In this document: one piece after another, positions 1 to 11,953 of the stretch
How the letters are laid out: each line of letters begins with the position of its first letter
Position numbering within the stretch: the first letter of the stretch is position 1
Assembly (NCBI GenBank): GCA_032718475.1
Contig: JAUCBJ010001137.1
Location: 1-44,441, forward strand
DNA: 44,441 bases
Origin: Nemertoderma westbladi
Taxonomy: Eukaryota > Xenacoelomorpha > Nemertodermatida > Nemertodermatidae
Direction of reading: 5' to 3'
Position numbers and translations under genes: made by a program
The notes under the pieces: generated by a model
Database searches by the model: none
Seen by the model: the letters and a program-made list of their open reading frames with translations, nothing else
Told to the model about the DNA's origin: nothing

Positions 1-346
1 CGTGGTAGTCCGCTACAGTATCACCCTATTGAAAATTAACACTATATTTGTTAAGTTACTGCCTAGTCGGTCCCTTATTTTCTACTAAGAATATTGCAAG
101 TACTTTGGAATATTAACAAGTAGTTAAACAGTACTTAGAAAATTCGACAGTTTCTAACACTCACTTGGTAAGTTTACCTAGCCCAATATAAGTACCGTAC
201 TTTGTACATAAGTCTTGCCAGTATATAGAAAGCTCTTGATAAGTTTCGCTTGCCCTCGCCATGCACTTACTAGATTTTCTATGTTTATATCAGGCCCTTA
301 ATAAGTTTGCCAAGCCCATAATAAGTACTACTTACTTAATCTCCCA
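1..346. other. AT-rich intergenic stretch, no gene seen
   Basis: No open reading frame, RNA gene or clear repeat was recognised here. The sequence is AT-rich with scattered AAGTA/TACTT motifs. It ends at the left terminus of the foldback element, with CCCA at 343-346 as a possible target duplication. Confidence 0.4.
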
Positions 347-1810
347 AAGTAGTAGGAGTATGGGCGGCTCGGTGACAGTTGGACCTCACTCATGACTCAT
401 CGATGAGCCATAGCACCCATAGGGTGTCATTAGCGCCAGACTGTCTGGGTGACACATCCCAATTAGGCTAATTAGACCCCAATAGACGGGTGTCATCAAT
501 TAATTAGTACATTTAATCCCTAATAGATGTCATACGACTCCTAAGTAGGGTTTAATTGATTATTCTAATTAATCAGACCGATTAGCGCCCTAACACCCAA
601 TGGGTTATGAGTGATGTCCAACCATCATCTAGAGGACCATACGGCTGTCATAAGTGACACCTCTGCTCTTTCCAAACTACTTTTGGCTATATCTAGGCAG
701 CATTAATGTTGACCTTTGACCCCAAGAAGCTTTAACCAAGCAGTAGGTTTAGCTTTGAAACCATTCTATTGCAACCTGCTCTTATACCCCTTAGGCTATA
801 TGTACCCGAGCGGCCCCCTACAATGACTCACCTTGACGCCTGTCAAGGCACGAGTTTCTGTAGGTTGTAGGCCCTGCTATTTAGAAATTAGGGGCTCCTA
901 TACTTATAATATAACCTAAGCAGCAAGTAGAATAGTAGAGTTACTAATGGTTTCAATGTTAAATTGCTTTTTATAATTACTTCGATTTGAGAAACAATAA
1001 ATACATTGAGATAAATTGGTAAATATAAAAATAGAAATCAAATTCTAAAAAAGAAACTTAATAAAAGAGGCCTTTTTAATTAAATATGAACTGCTATTGC
1101 GGTAGTAAAATGTGGGGCCCAAAATGTGTTCTTAATTAAAGTCAATTGTGACCTCTCGCAACAGAGAGCCAGCCTCATACATTTTTCATTCATGCGTGAC
1201 CTGGATCGAGAGCTTGCTGCTTGGGTTATATTATAAGTATAGGAGCCCCTAATTACTAAGTAGCAGGGCCTACAACCTACAGAAACGCACGTGCCTTGAC
1301 AGGCGTCAAGGTGAGTCATAGTTGGGGGCCGCCTCGCTCGGGTACATGTAGCCTAAGGGGTATAAGAGCAGGTTGCAATTGAACGGTTTCAAAGCTAAAA
1401 AACCTACTGCTTGGTTAAAGCTGCTTGGGGTCAAAGGTCAAGATAGTCAAGATAGTCTGCCTAGATATAGCCAAAAGTAGTTTGGAAAGAGCAGAGGTGT
1501 CACTTATGACAGCCGTATGGTCCTCTAGGTGATGGTTGGACATCACTCATAACCCATTGGGTGTTAGGGCGCTAATCGGTCTGATTAATTAGAATAATCA
1601 ATTAAACCCTACTTAGGAGTCGTAAGACACCTATTAAGGATTAAATGTACTAATTAATTGATGACATCCGTCAATTAGGGTCTAATTAGCCTAATTGGGA
1701 TGTGTCACCCAGACAGTCTGGCGCCAATGACACCCTATGGGTGCTATGACTCATCGATGAGTCATGAGTGAGGTCCAACTGTCACTGAGCCGCCCATACT
1801 CCTACTACTT
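347..1810. mobile_element. Non-autonomous foldback DNA element with ~590-bp inverted arms
   Basis: The left arm (about 347-935) is repeated in reverse complement at about 1210-1810, from the termini AAGTAGTAGGAGTATGGGCG inward to a roughly 270-bp unpaired AT-rich centre. The tetranucleotide CCCA flanks both ends (343-346 and 1811-1814), a weak candidate target-site duplication. Each arm contains a smaller palindromic module bounded by GACAGTTGGAC / GTCCAACTGTC and rich in TGACACC/GGTGTCA motifs. The same module recurs at 34.93-35.24 kb, so this is a dispersed family. The element has no coding capacity; the 79-aa frame at 1080-1319 lies partly in the arm and is not a gene. The superfamily is unknown. 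What is seen is the long inverted repeat; mobility is inferred. Confidence 0.8.
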
Positions 1811-2455
1811 CCCATGTTCGGATACCATGGAGGAAAGCAATTACAAGCAATAATATCCAATATAATTATTATTTTATTTGAACAAAACATTCATTGAAAG
1901 AATACAATAATCCTAAGTAATTCATAAACAAAATGACCCAAATAATGATAAACAAATGATTCAAATAATTCAAAAAACACTAGTCAATGAGAACTGTTAA
2001 ATAATTAATCGTTTTTTTTATATTAGACAAAGACTACAAATATAAAGATAATGTGGCGCTCTACGATAAAACGGATGATAGATCATAATTAATTTTTCTG
2101 AAAATTTCGCAGGAATATAATAATAATGCAAAATAATTCTTAAGCACAATGTAATAAATAATGATTAATAATGAAAGACTAATATTATTCTAGTCATGCT
2201 CAGTATCCCTGTAGTAAGATTCGATTCCTCTTTATGTCATACGTCGTACAGTACACGTTCGTGGGGCCATCACGCAGGACGGGGCTCAGTTATTAGATAC
2301 ATATTAAAATTGAGCAATTCTATCCCAAAATCGGTAGTTAAGAAATTTAAATATATATAATTAAGAAAATTTAACCAAAACCAAATCTGCACCACCCCAA
2401 ACCCAAAGTAGCACAGAAGATTAATAAAAGGCAGATAAAGCAAGATGACTTATTA
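1811..2455. other. AT-rich spacer, nothing recognised
   Basis: This is AT-rich sequence (runs such as AATAATAAT) between two inverted-repeat elements. I see no coding frame of note, no RNA gene and no tandem array. Confidence 0.4.
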
Positions 2456-3863
2456 GGGCGCAGTGGCGGTACGGCTAATGTCGTGTTACGGAAAGTCGCG
2501 TTACGGCTAATTTTCAGAGTAGCCGTAACGTGACTTTGAAAGTCGCGGTACGGCTACTCAAAAAGTCGCGTTACGGCTAATTGTCGCGTTACGGCTAATC
2601 TACTGTATTGTCTTGGTTCTACATAGGGAATCATTATCAATATTATTCTATGGTGTTTACGTACATATGAGAAAGGTTCGAAAAATTTAATGTAATAATG
2701 TGTTACAGCATGTGAGTATCGAGGGGCGGGGATTTTAACTAAAAAACTTAATTTATTAATTATTGTATTAATATTGCTGTATTGAGTACGACAGTATACA
2801 CAGTACCATAGGTATATTGGTCGGAAGTATAATCAGTATATTGCCGAAATATTGCCCTTTGAATTTATCATTATATTAATCAAATCAAAAATATCTAAAA
2901 CTAATAAAGCTTTTGAATTAGCCAGTCATACCCCGCGTATGGCATTTGGTTCGGTGGTGGGGTGGTTTGGAATGGTTCAGCCGCGAAGGGGTGGATCGGT
3001 GGTGGGGTGGTTTGGAATGGTTCGGGGGTGGGTTGGGAAGCAATGGTTCGGCCACGGAGGGGTGGTTCGGGGGTGAGTTTGGGAAGAAATGGTTTGGCCG
3101 CGAAGGGGTTGTTCGGAGGTTGGTTGGGTTGGATTGGTTCGGCCGCGAAGGGGTGGTTCGGGGGTGGGTTGGGAAGAAATGGTTCGGCCGCGAAGGGGTG
3201 GTTCGGGGGTGGGTTGGTAAGAAATGGTTCGGCCGCGAAGGGTTTGTTCGGGGTGGGTTGGGTTGGAATGGTTCGGCCGCGAAGGGGTGGTTCGGGGGTG
3301 AGTTGGGAAGAAATGGTTCAGCCGCTAAGGGGTGGTTCACTATACTGTACGAACATGCCAGTCGGGATCACCACCCCCTCCCAATGCAGCTGGACTTTCA
3401 ACAGGGTGATCGGCGGCTGGAAGGACAGCCATTGCCTGCTTGTCAGTCCCCAAACAGAACGCCATATGGTCTATGTAGCGAGCCAGGCGTTGGTTAACAA
3501 CATCGTTATGAAGTAGTGGAATATGTTCCACCCATTCGTTGCTTCTTTGGCTGCTATTATTGGCTGTAATCCGTACCTGTTATTGAGGCTGTGACTAAGA
3601 ATACCATAGAATACAATATTATATTAAAATATTGAATGTGAGGTTGTCAACATACAGTATGAAAGATGGTAAAATCCCCCCTCCCCCGGAGACTCCCATG
3701 CTGTAAAACATTATTACATTACATTTTTCGGACTTTATCTGTACGTAAACACCAAAGAATAATATTGATAATGATTCCCTATGTAAAACCAAGACAATAG
3801 ATTAGCCGTAACGCGACAATTAGCAGTAACGCGACTTTTAGAGTAGGCGTACCGCGGCGTCCC
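2456..3863. mobile_element. Inverted-repeat DNA element containing a G-rich minisatellite
   Basis: Sequence at 2456-2745 is matched in reverse complement by 3665-3863. The termini read GGGCGCAGTGGCGGTACGGC on the left and GGGACGCCGCGGTACGCC on the right (read inward). The arms are built of short GTCGCGTTACGGCTAAT units, with more copies on the left (about six) than on the right (two to three). They continue inward through a shared segment that includes GGGAATCATTATCAATATTA. The interior has a minisatellite (2945-3340) followed by a GC-rich segment (3340-3530). The minus strand of that segment has a short 63-codon frame that I could not identify; it may be a transposase remnant or captured DNA. 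No target duplication was found. The element ends only 60 bp before the BEL/Pao LTR. Confidence 0.65.
2945..3340. repeat. G-rich minisatellite, ~45-bp unit, about nine copies
   Basis: The unit carries GGTTCGGCCGCGAAGGGGTG followed by GTTCGGGGGTGGGTTGGGAA and AGAAAT, with a 45-bp period in the best copies (for example, starts at about 3176 and 3221). Because the unit length is a multiple of three, several long overlapping reading frames appear on both strands; they are by-products of the repeat and not genes. G runs on the plus strand could form G-quadruplexes. Confidence 0.85.
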
Positions 3864-3923
3864 AGCGCCAGCAAATAGGCTAGGCAATATCAAGCATGCC
3901 AATGAATGAAATACGAGTGGCAT

Positions 3924-5079
3924 TGTAAAAGCTTTTGCGTAATTAGCCGGTTATTATCCCCGTAAAGTACTCTGTGGTTGGTTTACCAGGCATAAAAAGG
4001 CCGTGTCCTTGCTGTACTGGTGTTTTAGAGGACATAAAAGCCATTTCTTCTGTATTTGTACTTTAGAGGACATAATCCGCAATTTCGTGACGCAATAAGC
4101 TCGATACTCTTGAAAACAGTGTCGCTACCATGACGACGGCTAACAGCTGATATTGCCACGTCGACATTTCTTTGTTTCTTTGTTCTCTCGTTGTTCGGTC
4201 GACCAATCAGAGCGTTTTTTGTCTCTGTGTTGGAGGTGGATACAGAAACTCAGGAATTCAGTGTTATGTTTTTGCCCAGAGCCTAAGAACACCGGCTTTT
4301 GGCACCTCCGTGTTTCAGTCTTTAGTCTTACATTAGTAGGCTTAATTATAGAACGTATATCTGTTATCGAGTTACCTTATCAATGCTTACTAAACATATC
4401 ATGCATATCTTACTTAACATTACTGCCTTTGCTGTCGGATATTCATTATTTGTTGATGGAAGATTATATTTGGAATACTGATCAATAGTCAGACACCCAA
4501 CCTTCTTGATATACTAAAGGTTAGAGAGACCGGTTACAGATAAACGATTGCGACCTGTGTTAAGTGGTTTGAAGTGAATCTAATGCTATTTTATAGTCCC
4601 TACATGTATTGTCTGTTATTCTCTTTGTATGTGACTAAAATTAGTGAAGGTCGGCAGATTGGTGTGCAGCATTGTGCAGCATTGTGTATGATTGTGACTG
4701 ATAACAAAGCATCTCCTAAAGAATGCGCCATATACGTGAATCTATAGCCTTTTCGTTGTGTCTAGTTTATGTCATAACTCTGTTTACATATTTAGAGCGC
4801 CACGTCCTAAAGGAACTGTTAATATTTCCCGAAAGTTAATAATATTTGTCAGAGATTATATATTACGATCAGTCGAATAATACGGTAGGCTTACACCATC
4901 AATCATTAAGCTTCCGAATTCAGTCTCCCGGGTATATCCAGCGGGTGAATGATTGCGCATAGACTGGCTTCGGCTAATGTAGTGTATCAAATACTCGTCA
5001 TAGGCTAAAGACTATATATCATCCAAAAGACATCCTAATTTGGCAGGTTAAACTGTCAAAGGTCTTAAAAGCGCAAACA
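3924..5079 (+). repeat. 5' LTR of the BEL/Pao element
   Basis: It is 1156 bp, TG...CA bounded, and almost identical to 16933-18090. A TATA-like ATAAAAAGG at about 3992-4000 sits where the U3 promoter would be expected. A 111-codon open frame at 4153-4488 is also found, with a different 3' end, in the other LTR; it lacks an ATG start and a 2-bp indel changes its end, so I do not regard it as a gene. The preceding GGCAT (3919-3923) is the target duplication. A primer-binding site just after 5079 could not be assigned to a tRNA. Confidence 0.93.
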
Positions 5080-7272
5080 ATAACAGATATTGCTTCTGGA
5101 TTGCGGCGTAAGCAATCAAGTCGAAAGTACCGGTCGACCGGAAATCTGTAGGCCTGACTGCCTGATCACCCGGACCGGTACCTACAGCAGTACAGGTACA
5201 GCAGTATTATTCGATTTTGATAATTATATACCGGTAGGCCTTAATAATTAATCAGGGACTGCAGCCCTGGTTTTTTATTGAGATTTTACTTATTTCTGTC
5301 AGTTTTATTTATTTGTAGGCCAGTATTGAGCAGAAGGCGTGTAAGCCTGCTCAGATTGTACAGATAATTTGTAGGCTTGACTGTTGGCTAACTGTTGTTA
5401 AGTCTGAACGGATTGCAGTGTGTGTAGGGCATCTGTCCGATAAAGTGCTAGTTAGGAAAGTAGGGGCTTCAAGTGCTGTGAGGTAAACCCCCTGTGAAAG
5501 AATAAGTCGTACTACTGGGTTAGAACGCATACTAACTAATCATTTCGGAGTCTGCATATACTGTAGTGTATTTGGGCTTGATAGTAGTCTGCCATCGTTT
5601 GGTCTGTACTTTGTTTGTGTAGTCTGTACGGGTAGCGTATAATTTTATTTAGATAATTTGTAGGCTGGATAGTTGTCTGGCTGTTGTTGGGTTTGAGGAA
5701 ATTTCGGTGTGTGTAGAGCATCTGTCCGATAAAGTGCTAAGTTAGGAAAGTAGGGGCTTCAAGTGCTGTGAGGTAAACCCCCTGTGAAAGAATAAGTCGT
5801 ACTACTGGGTTAGAACGCATACTAACTAATCATTTCGGAGTCTGCATATACCGTAGTTTGTTTAGGCTTGATAGTAGTCTGTCAGTATTTGGTCTGCATT
5901 TTGTTTGAATGGTTTGTACGCGTAGCGTAATATTTATTATTCAGAGTTTATGCTATTATTCGCAACATTCATTCCCCAAGTTTATTCCTACAGTAATTGT
6001 GTTTGTTATACATACCGTTATAGTTAAACTAACCCCGGTACTACATCAGGGCTGCTCGGCGTAGGTAAAGACTGGAGATTTTATGCTTTGGTCACTCCGG
6101 CAGATACCGTGGTTCTTTTTGGTTTTTTAACTACTGATTATTTGTTGTACAAGTACTTGTACCTAATTTAGGGTTTAGTGTACAGTACTTTCCGAAGGTG
6201 ATTAGTGTGTAGGCAGTATATTAGTGTTGTAAAGTGGTTAATAGGCACGTTGGTTCTGGTAGACCGCGGTAATTAATCTCTAGGTAGGAACACTCCGTGA
6301 TACATAACGTAGTACCTATAGCGATACGGTTATAGGTCGTCAGGCGGTGGTATTTTCCTATCTGGACAACGCAGTATATTTACTACTTACTTATTATTTT
6401 CAAATACCGTAGTAACCTGTCTGTTGTAATAACCAGATATTCTAACCCTTTGTTAGGCTGGTTAGTAGACTTCTTGCAAAATTACCCTAAAAATTTGTAT
6501 TTGTGTATTTGTAATTAAATTTTTTGTGTTTATTTAGAGATTGTAATCTCAACCCGAATTGTACGTAATTCGTAGTATTAAGTAACTTAGGTAAATTAGA
6601 ATTATTTGTTTTAGTGTCTAACAAGTAGCACTCCACTGAGAGCGCACAGCTTATGTGTAGTGACTCCCCCAGAAATAATAACATTTATTTCAAACATTGA
6701 CAAAACCCATTAAACGGGTATATATATATTATAAATCAACTCAAATGATTTATAAATAGTAGGCCTGCCATACAACAATTAGGTCTCAATATCAGTTGGA
6801 CTATTGCTTAAATAACGGTAATAAGTAAGTTAAAGTAACCAAGTAACCCTTAAAATTCAGAAATTCAATTATTTTAAAATAATTGATATACCGGTATTTA
6901 CAATAGGCTTATTATCTTTATTTTTATAAATATAGGCTGAAATTATACCGGTATTCTGTAATTAATTCTAGTCTGTAATTATACTAATATATATACACTA
7001 TAAGTGTAAACTGCATACCGGTATTCACGATAGGCCTATTATATATTTTTATATTTGTGCTGAAAGTACCTACCGGCATTCTGTGACAAACCTAGTCTGT
7101 AATAATACTTATATATACTATAAGCATACCGGTATTCTAATATATTATATATATATCACGCTCCACTGAGTAGCAGTAACGGTAATTAATTATTAGGCTA
7201 ACAGTGATACTGAATTACTAGACTTGCTTTAACTGTATTTATAGCCGTAGGCATTCAACTGTGTAAACAAAC
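5080..7272 (+). other. Long untranslated leader of the BEL/Pao element with two internal tandem duplications
   Basis: About 2.2 kb separates the 5' LTR from the first Gag ATG. A unit of about 289 bp is present twice in tandem (roughly 5360-5648 and 5649-5940; for example ATCTGTCCGATAAAGTGCT at 5431 and again at 5720). A second, degenerate ~125-bp duplication with TACCGGTATTCTG / TACCGGCATTCTG lies at about 6946-7140. There is no credible coding frame. Repeats in this position of an LTR element can be packaging or promoter modules, but that is inference. Confidence 0.7.
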
Positions 7273-7947
7273 ATGTCTGACACAACCCAATCACTGTCGG
7301 ATAGTCTCCTAGATAGTGTTAGAATGACTGTTAGACAGTGTCTTAAAAAGATCAGTGACCCAGATCCAAGTATAGAACATCCTAGATCCAAGTCTAAGTC
7401 ACCTCCTGCTGTAAGAAAGGCCATCCCTACTGTAGTAATCTCAGACCCTAGGCTAGTCCAACATCGTAGGTCTATCATAGGCACTCGAGCTCAGGTCAAG
7501 CGGGACCAAGAAGTAGCGGAACAGCAACCACCCGCGAGCCGAGAACTTATTTCTCAACGGCCCGACAGCTCCAGTAGTGAGGATACTGTAGAGCTGACAC
7601 CCGAGCGCGGAGCAAAGATGACGGATGCGGTTTATTCGGATCCCCTTCTCATCCTTCCTGCAGCCGTACTCACTAGGTTATTGATTGCGGTGGAAGAACA
7701 CCAGATCGATTGGGCGAGAAGTAAGCGATCGACTAAAGATAGTTATGCGGGATATACAAGGGAAGAACTGAAGTCTATTGTCGAGTCGCAATGGAACATC
7801 CCCGGACCCGGACTCCCGTTTGATTTATCAGAAGCTACCTGGGAAGACATACACCGGATGGGAGTAACCAAGGAAACCGTCGATCCAGCTGTGTGGAAGA
7901 GGTCCGCAGCCGGATACGTACAGGGATTCTTCAGCTCCATGGAGTGA
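7273..7947 (+). pseudogene. gag: Gag N-terminal frame of the BEL/Pao element (224 aa)
   Basis: The ATG at 7273 begins a 224-codon frame with an ATG-rich 5' context and a charged, Ser/Pro-rich N-terminus (residues ~35-115). This is followed by a more structured stretch that includes a repeated Trp/Tyr pattern. It ends at TGA 7945-7947. The same frame continues for about 20 more codons of Gln-rich sequence beyond the TGA before meeting further stops. The next segment of Gag is in another frame (8048-9853). I read this as the start of one Gag polyprotein broken by a nonsense change and a frameshift near 8015-8045. It does not resemble a host gene. The assignment rests on position upstream of clear Gag/protease motifs in the same element. 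Confidence 0.7.
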
Positions 7948-8047
7948 TTAGAAAAACAACTGTTTCAACAACCCCAAGGACCTCAAGAGCAGGTGACCGC
8001 TGCTTTATCAAGTTAGAGAAAGAATTTTACGAATCAGGCTAATCTTA

Positions 8048-9853
8048 TCGGCCTTTGAGGAGGCTTCTAAAAGAAGACAAGACACGTCGTTGCAAGTTGC
8101 CGTAAAGACTTGGTTTCAACGGGTGAGCCTCCAGGTGCAAGGAACGACTCAGTGGAAAGCCCAACTGGATGAGCGCTCAACCCATGGAGAATCAACAGAC
8201 GCTACTTTTTCCCAAGTGGAAAGTGAAGCGACGGCAGAGAAGCCGCATAAGAGGGATGCCATTGACATCTATCTGTCGGACTATCAACGTTTTGTAGGAG
8301 ATGAAGAGTTGAGGAGAAGACTAGAGGGGCTTAGCCCTAGTAGTGAAGGAGCCCAGCGTGTGTTGGACGCAATTGATGTGGATAGGATAGCTGTGAACCA
8401 AGCTAAATTTGATGAAAGTATCCGCATCGCTAAGGTTCAAGAAGAACAAGTAAAGAAAAAACGTATAGAAGATAGAAAGACAGCAGCAGCGGCAGTGGCA
8501 GCGGCAGAAGCGGAAAGAAAAGCGGCAGAAGCGGAAAGAAAAGCGGCAGCGGCAGAAGCGGAAAGAAAAGCGGCAGAAGCGGAAAGAAAAGCGGCAGCAG
8601 CAGAAGCGGAAAGAAAGGCGGCCGAAGCGGAAAGAAAAATAGCAGTGGCAGAAGCAGAACGGAGGGCATCTGAAGAGACAACCCAACTAGAGTTGGAAAA
8701 TCTTCAAGAGAGGCAAGACAACTTCAATAAACAGTTAACAGCTAGTAATATGCAGATGATGAGTCGATCTACTCCCAAAAGACAGGGGTATACATCATCT
8801 GAGGAAGGCGATACTACCGATCCTGAAGGCAAAGGAAATAGATCTCGCCTAAGCAGACGTAAAAGAACATCCCACCGTCAGAAATTGCCTGATTTGCCTC
8901 CAGCTGTTAGAAGGCAACTAAATAACACCAACTTAGGTAGTACAGAACCCACAGACCAAATAATTACAATAGAAAGACTCCCTACTATAGTAGATGAGCC
9001 TGAAATAATTAGGCCTGTTCTTGAAATCACCCCTTCGGTGATAGAGACACCTGTGCTCCCTGAACCTACCTCTAAATTCCCTCTGCACAGCACTAAGCTA
9101 CCTGTGCCCAGTAGAACAGCCCATGAGACAGTTCAGGTCCTGGACTCCGAGCGAAATATTCATGATTTGTCGCCCGTTGTCCCTCGTCCGCCCGCTACAA
9201 CGTTGGCGAATCCCGCTTCGGCGGTCGAATGGGTGGATGAGAGACGACGGGGGATGGATCTCCTGCTCGGACAGATGCAGGAGACCGTTCAGCAATTCAA
9301 GGGCACAGTAAGGGAAAGTAGGTTAGAGTTGCAAGAAGTGCAGCAAAGTATCGCGCTAGAACGCGATAAATTAGTAAATACACAAAGGGGTATACCACCA
9401 CCCCCTGTAACAATGTGTCAACCTGTTAGGTCTGAAGTATCTCATGCGCAAGGTGTGGAGCCTACACGCATCTATACTGCTAGCGAAGTAGAAACTCCTA
9501 TAGTGAACCCTATTAAGGGTAATTATAGACCTGTTGATAATGACATTCCCTATAGACCTGATCATAATCCGAGAAATTTATATACCGATAACTCGATATT
9601 AAATAATACGATGGCCCAAGAAAGTTTTACGCGTCAAATGGCTAGAACCGAAGCCCGGCAAGCGGTAAAGGTGGGAGAGATAGTCAAGTTCAATGGAGAT
9701 GAGATGAAATGGTTACCTTTTAATGAATATTATAAAGATAACATACAGAACTCTGTACTATCTAATGGAGAGAAACTTAGATTCCTCATCGAGTGCTTGG
9801 AAGGATCTCCCAAGTTAATGGCGTTAAAGTTTATTGGACATCCAGACGGATGA
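8048..9853 (+). pseudogene. gag: Gag central region with Ala/Glu/Lys coiled coil and DUF1759-like start
   Basis: The frame is open through 8090-9853 and has no internal ATG near its start, so it needs the upstream Gag start and a frame change. The order is: an N-terminal charged segment; a striking tandem of AEAERKAA-type units (about residues 125-200 of the frame) that forecasts a long coiled coil; a Ser/Pro-rich linker; a second helical segment; and, near the end, a motif beginning VKFNGDEMKWLPFNEYYKDN. The last is typical of the BEL/Pao Gag domain (DUF1759), where a conserved F-x-G...W..F pattern is seen. The frame stops at TGA 9851-9853, but the next 2.1 kb continue open in the same frame. 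This looks like a single nonsense mutation inside Gag. Confidence 0.8.
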
Positions 9854-11953
9854 AGACAAGTTTGGGATACACTAAACATCAGGTATGGTAATAGGAATAA
9901 CATAGCTAGGTATTTGTATGCAAAATTAATGGCGCCCCGAAAGTTTCTTAGCAGCGGGATTATAGAGTTTTCCGATGAGATTCAGGAGATCTGTAGACAA
10001 TTAGATTGGCTAGGTAAGTCTCATGAATACCAGAATTATATGGTTGTAGGAGCCTTAGCATCTACTTTGCCCAAGGGTGGAGTAGGTACACGCTGGGACA
10101 AGAAAGTGTTATATATGATGGAACAACAACGACGAGACCCTACCATGGCTGATCTCATGTCATTCTTAGATGGAGAAGTGGAATTACAGCTCCTAAGGCA
10201 GTCCAGAGAGAAGACACTGGAAAACAAGGTAAGTGAGAAACCCGTTTCTAGGAGAAGGGTAACACCAGTGTGTTATACAGACGACGGCGAAAGCCAGACT
10301 TCTCAAGGAGAGGATAGCGGGAAAGACACTGAAAGATCTTATTATGTCAATAAAACGCCTAAAGACCAGGTAAGTAAATTCAAGTCTCGAACCAATGACA
10401 GGAGAGAACAGGTAAGAAAAACTCCTCCTACGTCTCCCAAGAGAATTCAGGTGAGAAAGCCCGAGGAAAGAATGAACGTGCACCACACAGCACATGTTAA
10501 AGTAAGTAACATCAAGTCCAAATGTGTGCTGTGCGATGGGCCCCACCGTTTAAGTGCGTGTGATGAATTCCTGAGGAAATTACTAAAGGACAGACGTGAA
10601 GTCATGTGGGATAAGCGGTTGTGTTATAATTGCCTCAGACGAGGACACCAACGGCGAACCTGTTACTCCGACGTAAGGTGTGCAAAGTGCGGCGCAAAAC
10701 ATCATATCTTGTTGCACACGGAATTCGAACGAAACAGCCCGAGTCAGGTAAGTGAGTCCGAACTACATGTCCAATTCAGTGATGTGAACGACACTGACCA
10801 ATATTCTGAGATGGAAGGATTCTATACGGACGAATTCTCCGACGAAAACGAATCCTGTTACCTAACAAATACCGCAGTGTATCGAGCACTTACGTATGAA
10901 AAAGACACCGACAGCGAGCCCCCCCTAACTACTTCTGACAGACAACCATCTTGGAAAGCACCACCTTCCAATGTAGGAATCCGAGAATTTCCTGTAGTAC
11001 AGGTAAGGGTCCACGGACCTAAAAGGAGTTATGTAGTGAACGCCCTCCTTGACTCCGGTAGTACAGGAACATTCATCGACAAAGAACTAGCCGAAGACAT
11101 CTTTGCTGGACAACCCAAGTTCCGAACTAAGCTAAACATGTCAGGAATTATGCAGGTTTGGAAATCTACAGTAATCGCAGATTATTATGTAGGTGCGTTG
11201 TCCACCCCCCAGGATGAACTAGGAGAACACAGCATAAGGTCAGTAAAAATGTTAGCGATAAAGAACTTTGCGACCAGCCAAGTGGAACCTTATAACTGGG
11301 ATGAGGACGATTTCACCCAGCAGATTGAAATACCTAGATTCAACACCGATTACCCTGGAGTCCAAATACTCATCGGTCAAAATGCGCATGAAGCGCTCGA
11401 GACATTGGAGAAACGGCCTGCTCAACCGCAACCTCTACAAGTTTATGCGGGAAGAACTAGAGTAGGTTGGTACTTTACTGGCCCTTCTCGTAGAACTCTT
11501 ATGGAAAGATTACCAAAAGAACAGGTATATCGATTAAGTGAACGGGAAGTGGAGAGCAGTGAAGTTGACGACCCAACTGAGGGAACACCATACTCCTCAG
11601 ATAATGACGATATCAACTCCAATGTAGATCAATGGAGACATTGCCCCGAGACGATCAATCTAGCCGACATCGCTTCCAGAGGAGCAACTCCTCAAGAACT
11701 GATAGATACTCCAGCGTGGTTAGGTGGACCCGACTTCCTAAGTAAAGAAGATGAATGGCCTCCTCATCTTACCCCGGCTAAGATTAGACAAGCCAAGGGA
11801 GCGGAGAAAGTAACACAACCACTCAATCGCCCAGCTGGTCGTTTATGTTTACTGGAAAGAGACCGAAAACTGTCCGGAAACTATGGAAGGCAAGATACTC
11901 TTCCCACGACCACTTCCCTAATCCGACAAATATCTAGGGACTCCATAACGTAA
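9854..11953 (+). pseudogene. gag-pro: Gag C-terminus, CCHC knuckles, aspartic protease, and fused RNase H tail
   Basis: It is in the same frame as the preceding segment and open to TAA 11951-11953. It completes the DUF1759-like capsid region, then has Cys/His knuckles (CVLCDGPHRLSAC, CYNCLRRGHQRRTC, CAKCGAKHH) about 200-280 residues in. A retropepsin-like protease follows with the active-site sequence ALLDSGSTGTFID and the downstream ILIGQN and RTRVGWYFTGP motifs usual in BEL/Pao. After an acidic linker, the frame passes straight into QWRHCPETINLADIASRG and AWLGGPDFL, the conserved sequence that in BEL/Pao pol lies between RNase H and integrase. Reverse transcriptase and the RNase H core are therefore missing by an in-frame deletion. 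The final ~60 residues match nothing I know. Function: particle assembly and proteolytic processing. Confidence 0.88.

Noticed and set aside
2918-3516. Overlapping frames of 140-184 aa rich in Trp/Gly or Pro/Asn
   Set aside because: They come from the 45-bp minisatellite, whose period is a multiple of three, and appear on both strands.
4153-4488. 111-aa frame, repeated in the other LTR at 17162
   Set aside because: It lies wholly in the LTR, starts at a non-ATG codon, and its end differs between the LTRs because of a 2-bp indel.
5080-5110. tRNA primer-binding site after the 5' LTR
   Set aside because: A TGG occurs about 18 bases after the LTR, but the following bases do not fit a tRNA 3' end that I can name.
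8321-8686. Minus-strand frames rich in Cys/Phe/Arg or Leu/Pro opposite Gag
   Set aside because: They are the antisense of the AEAERK coiled-coil repeat.
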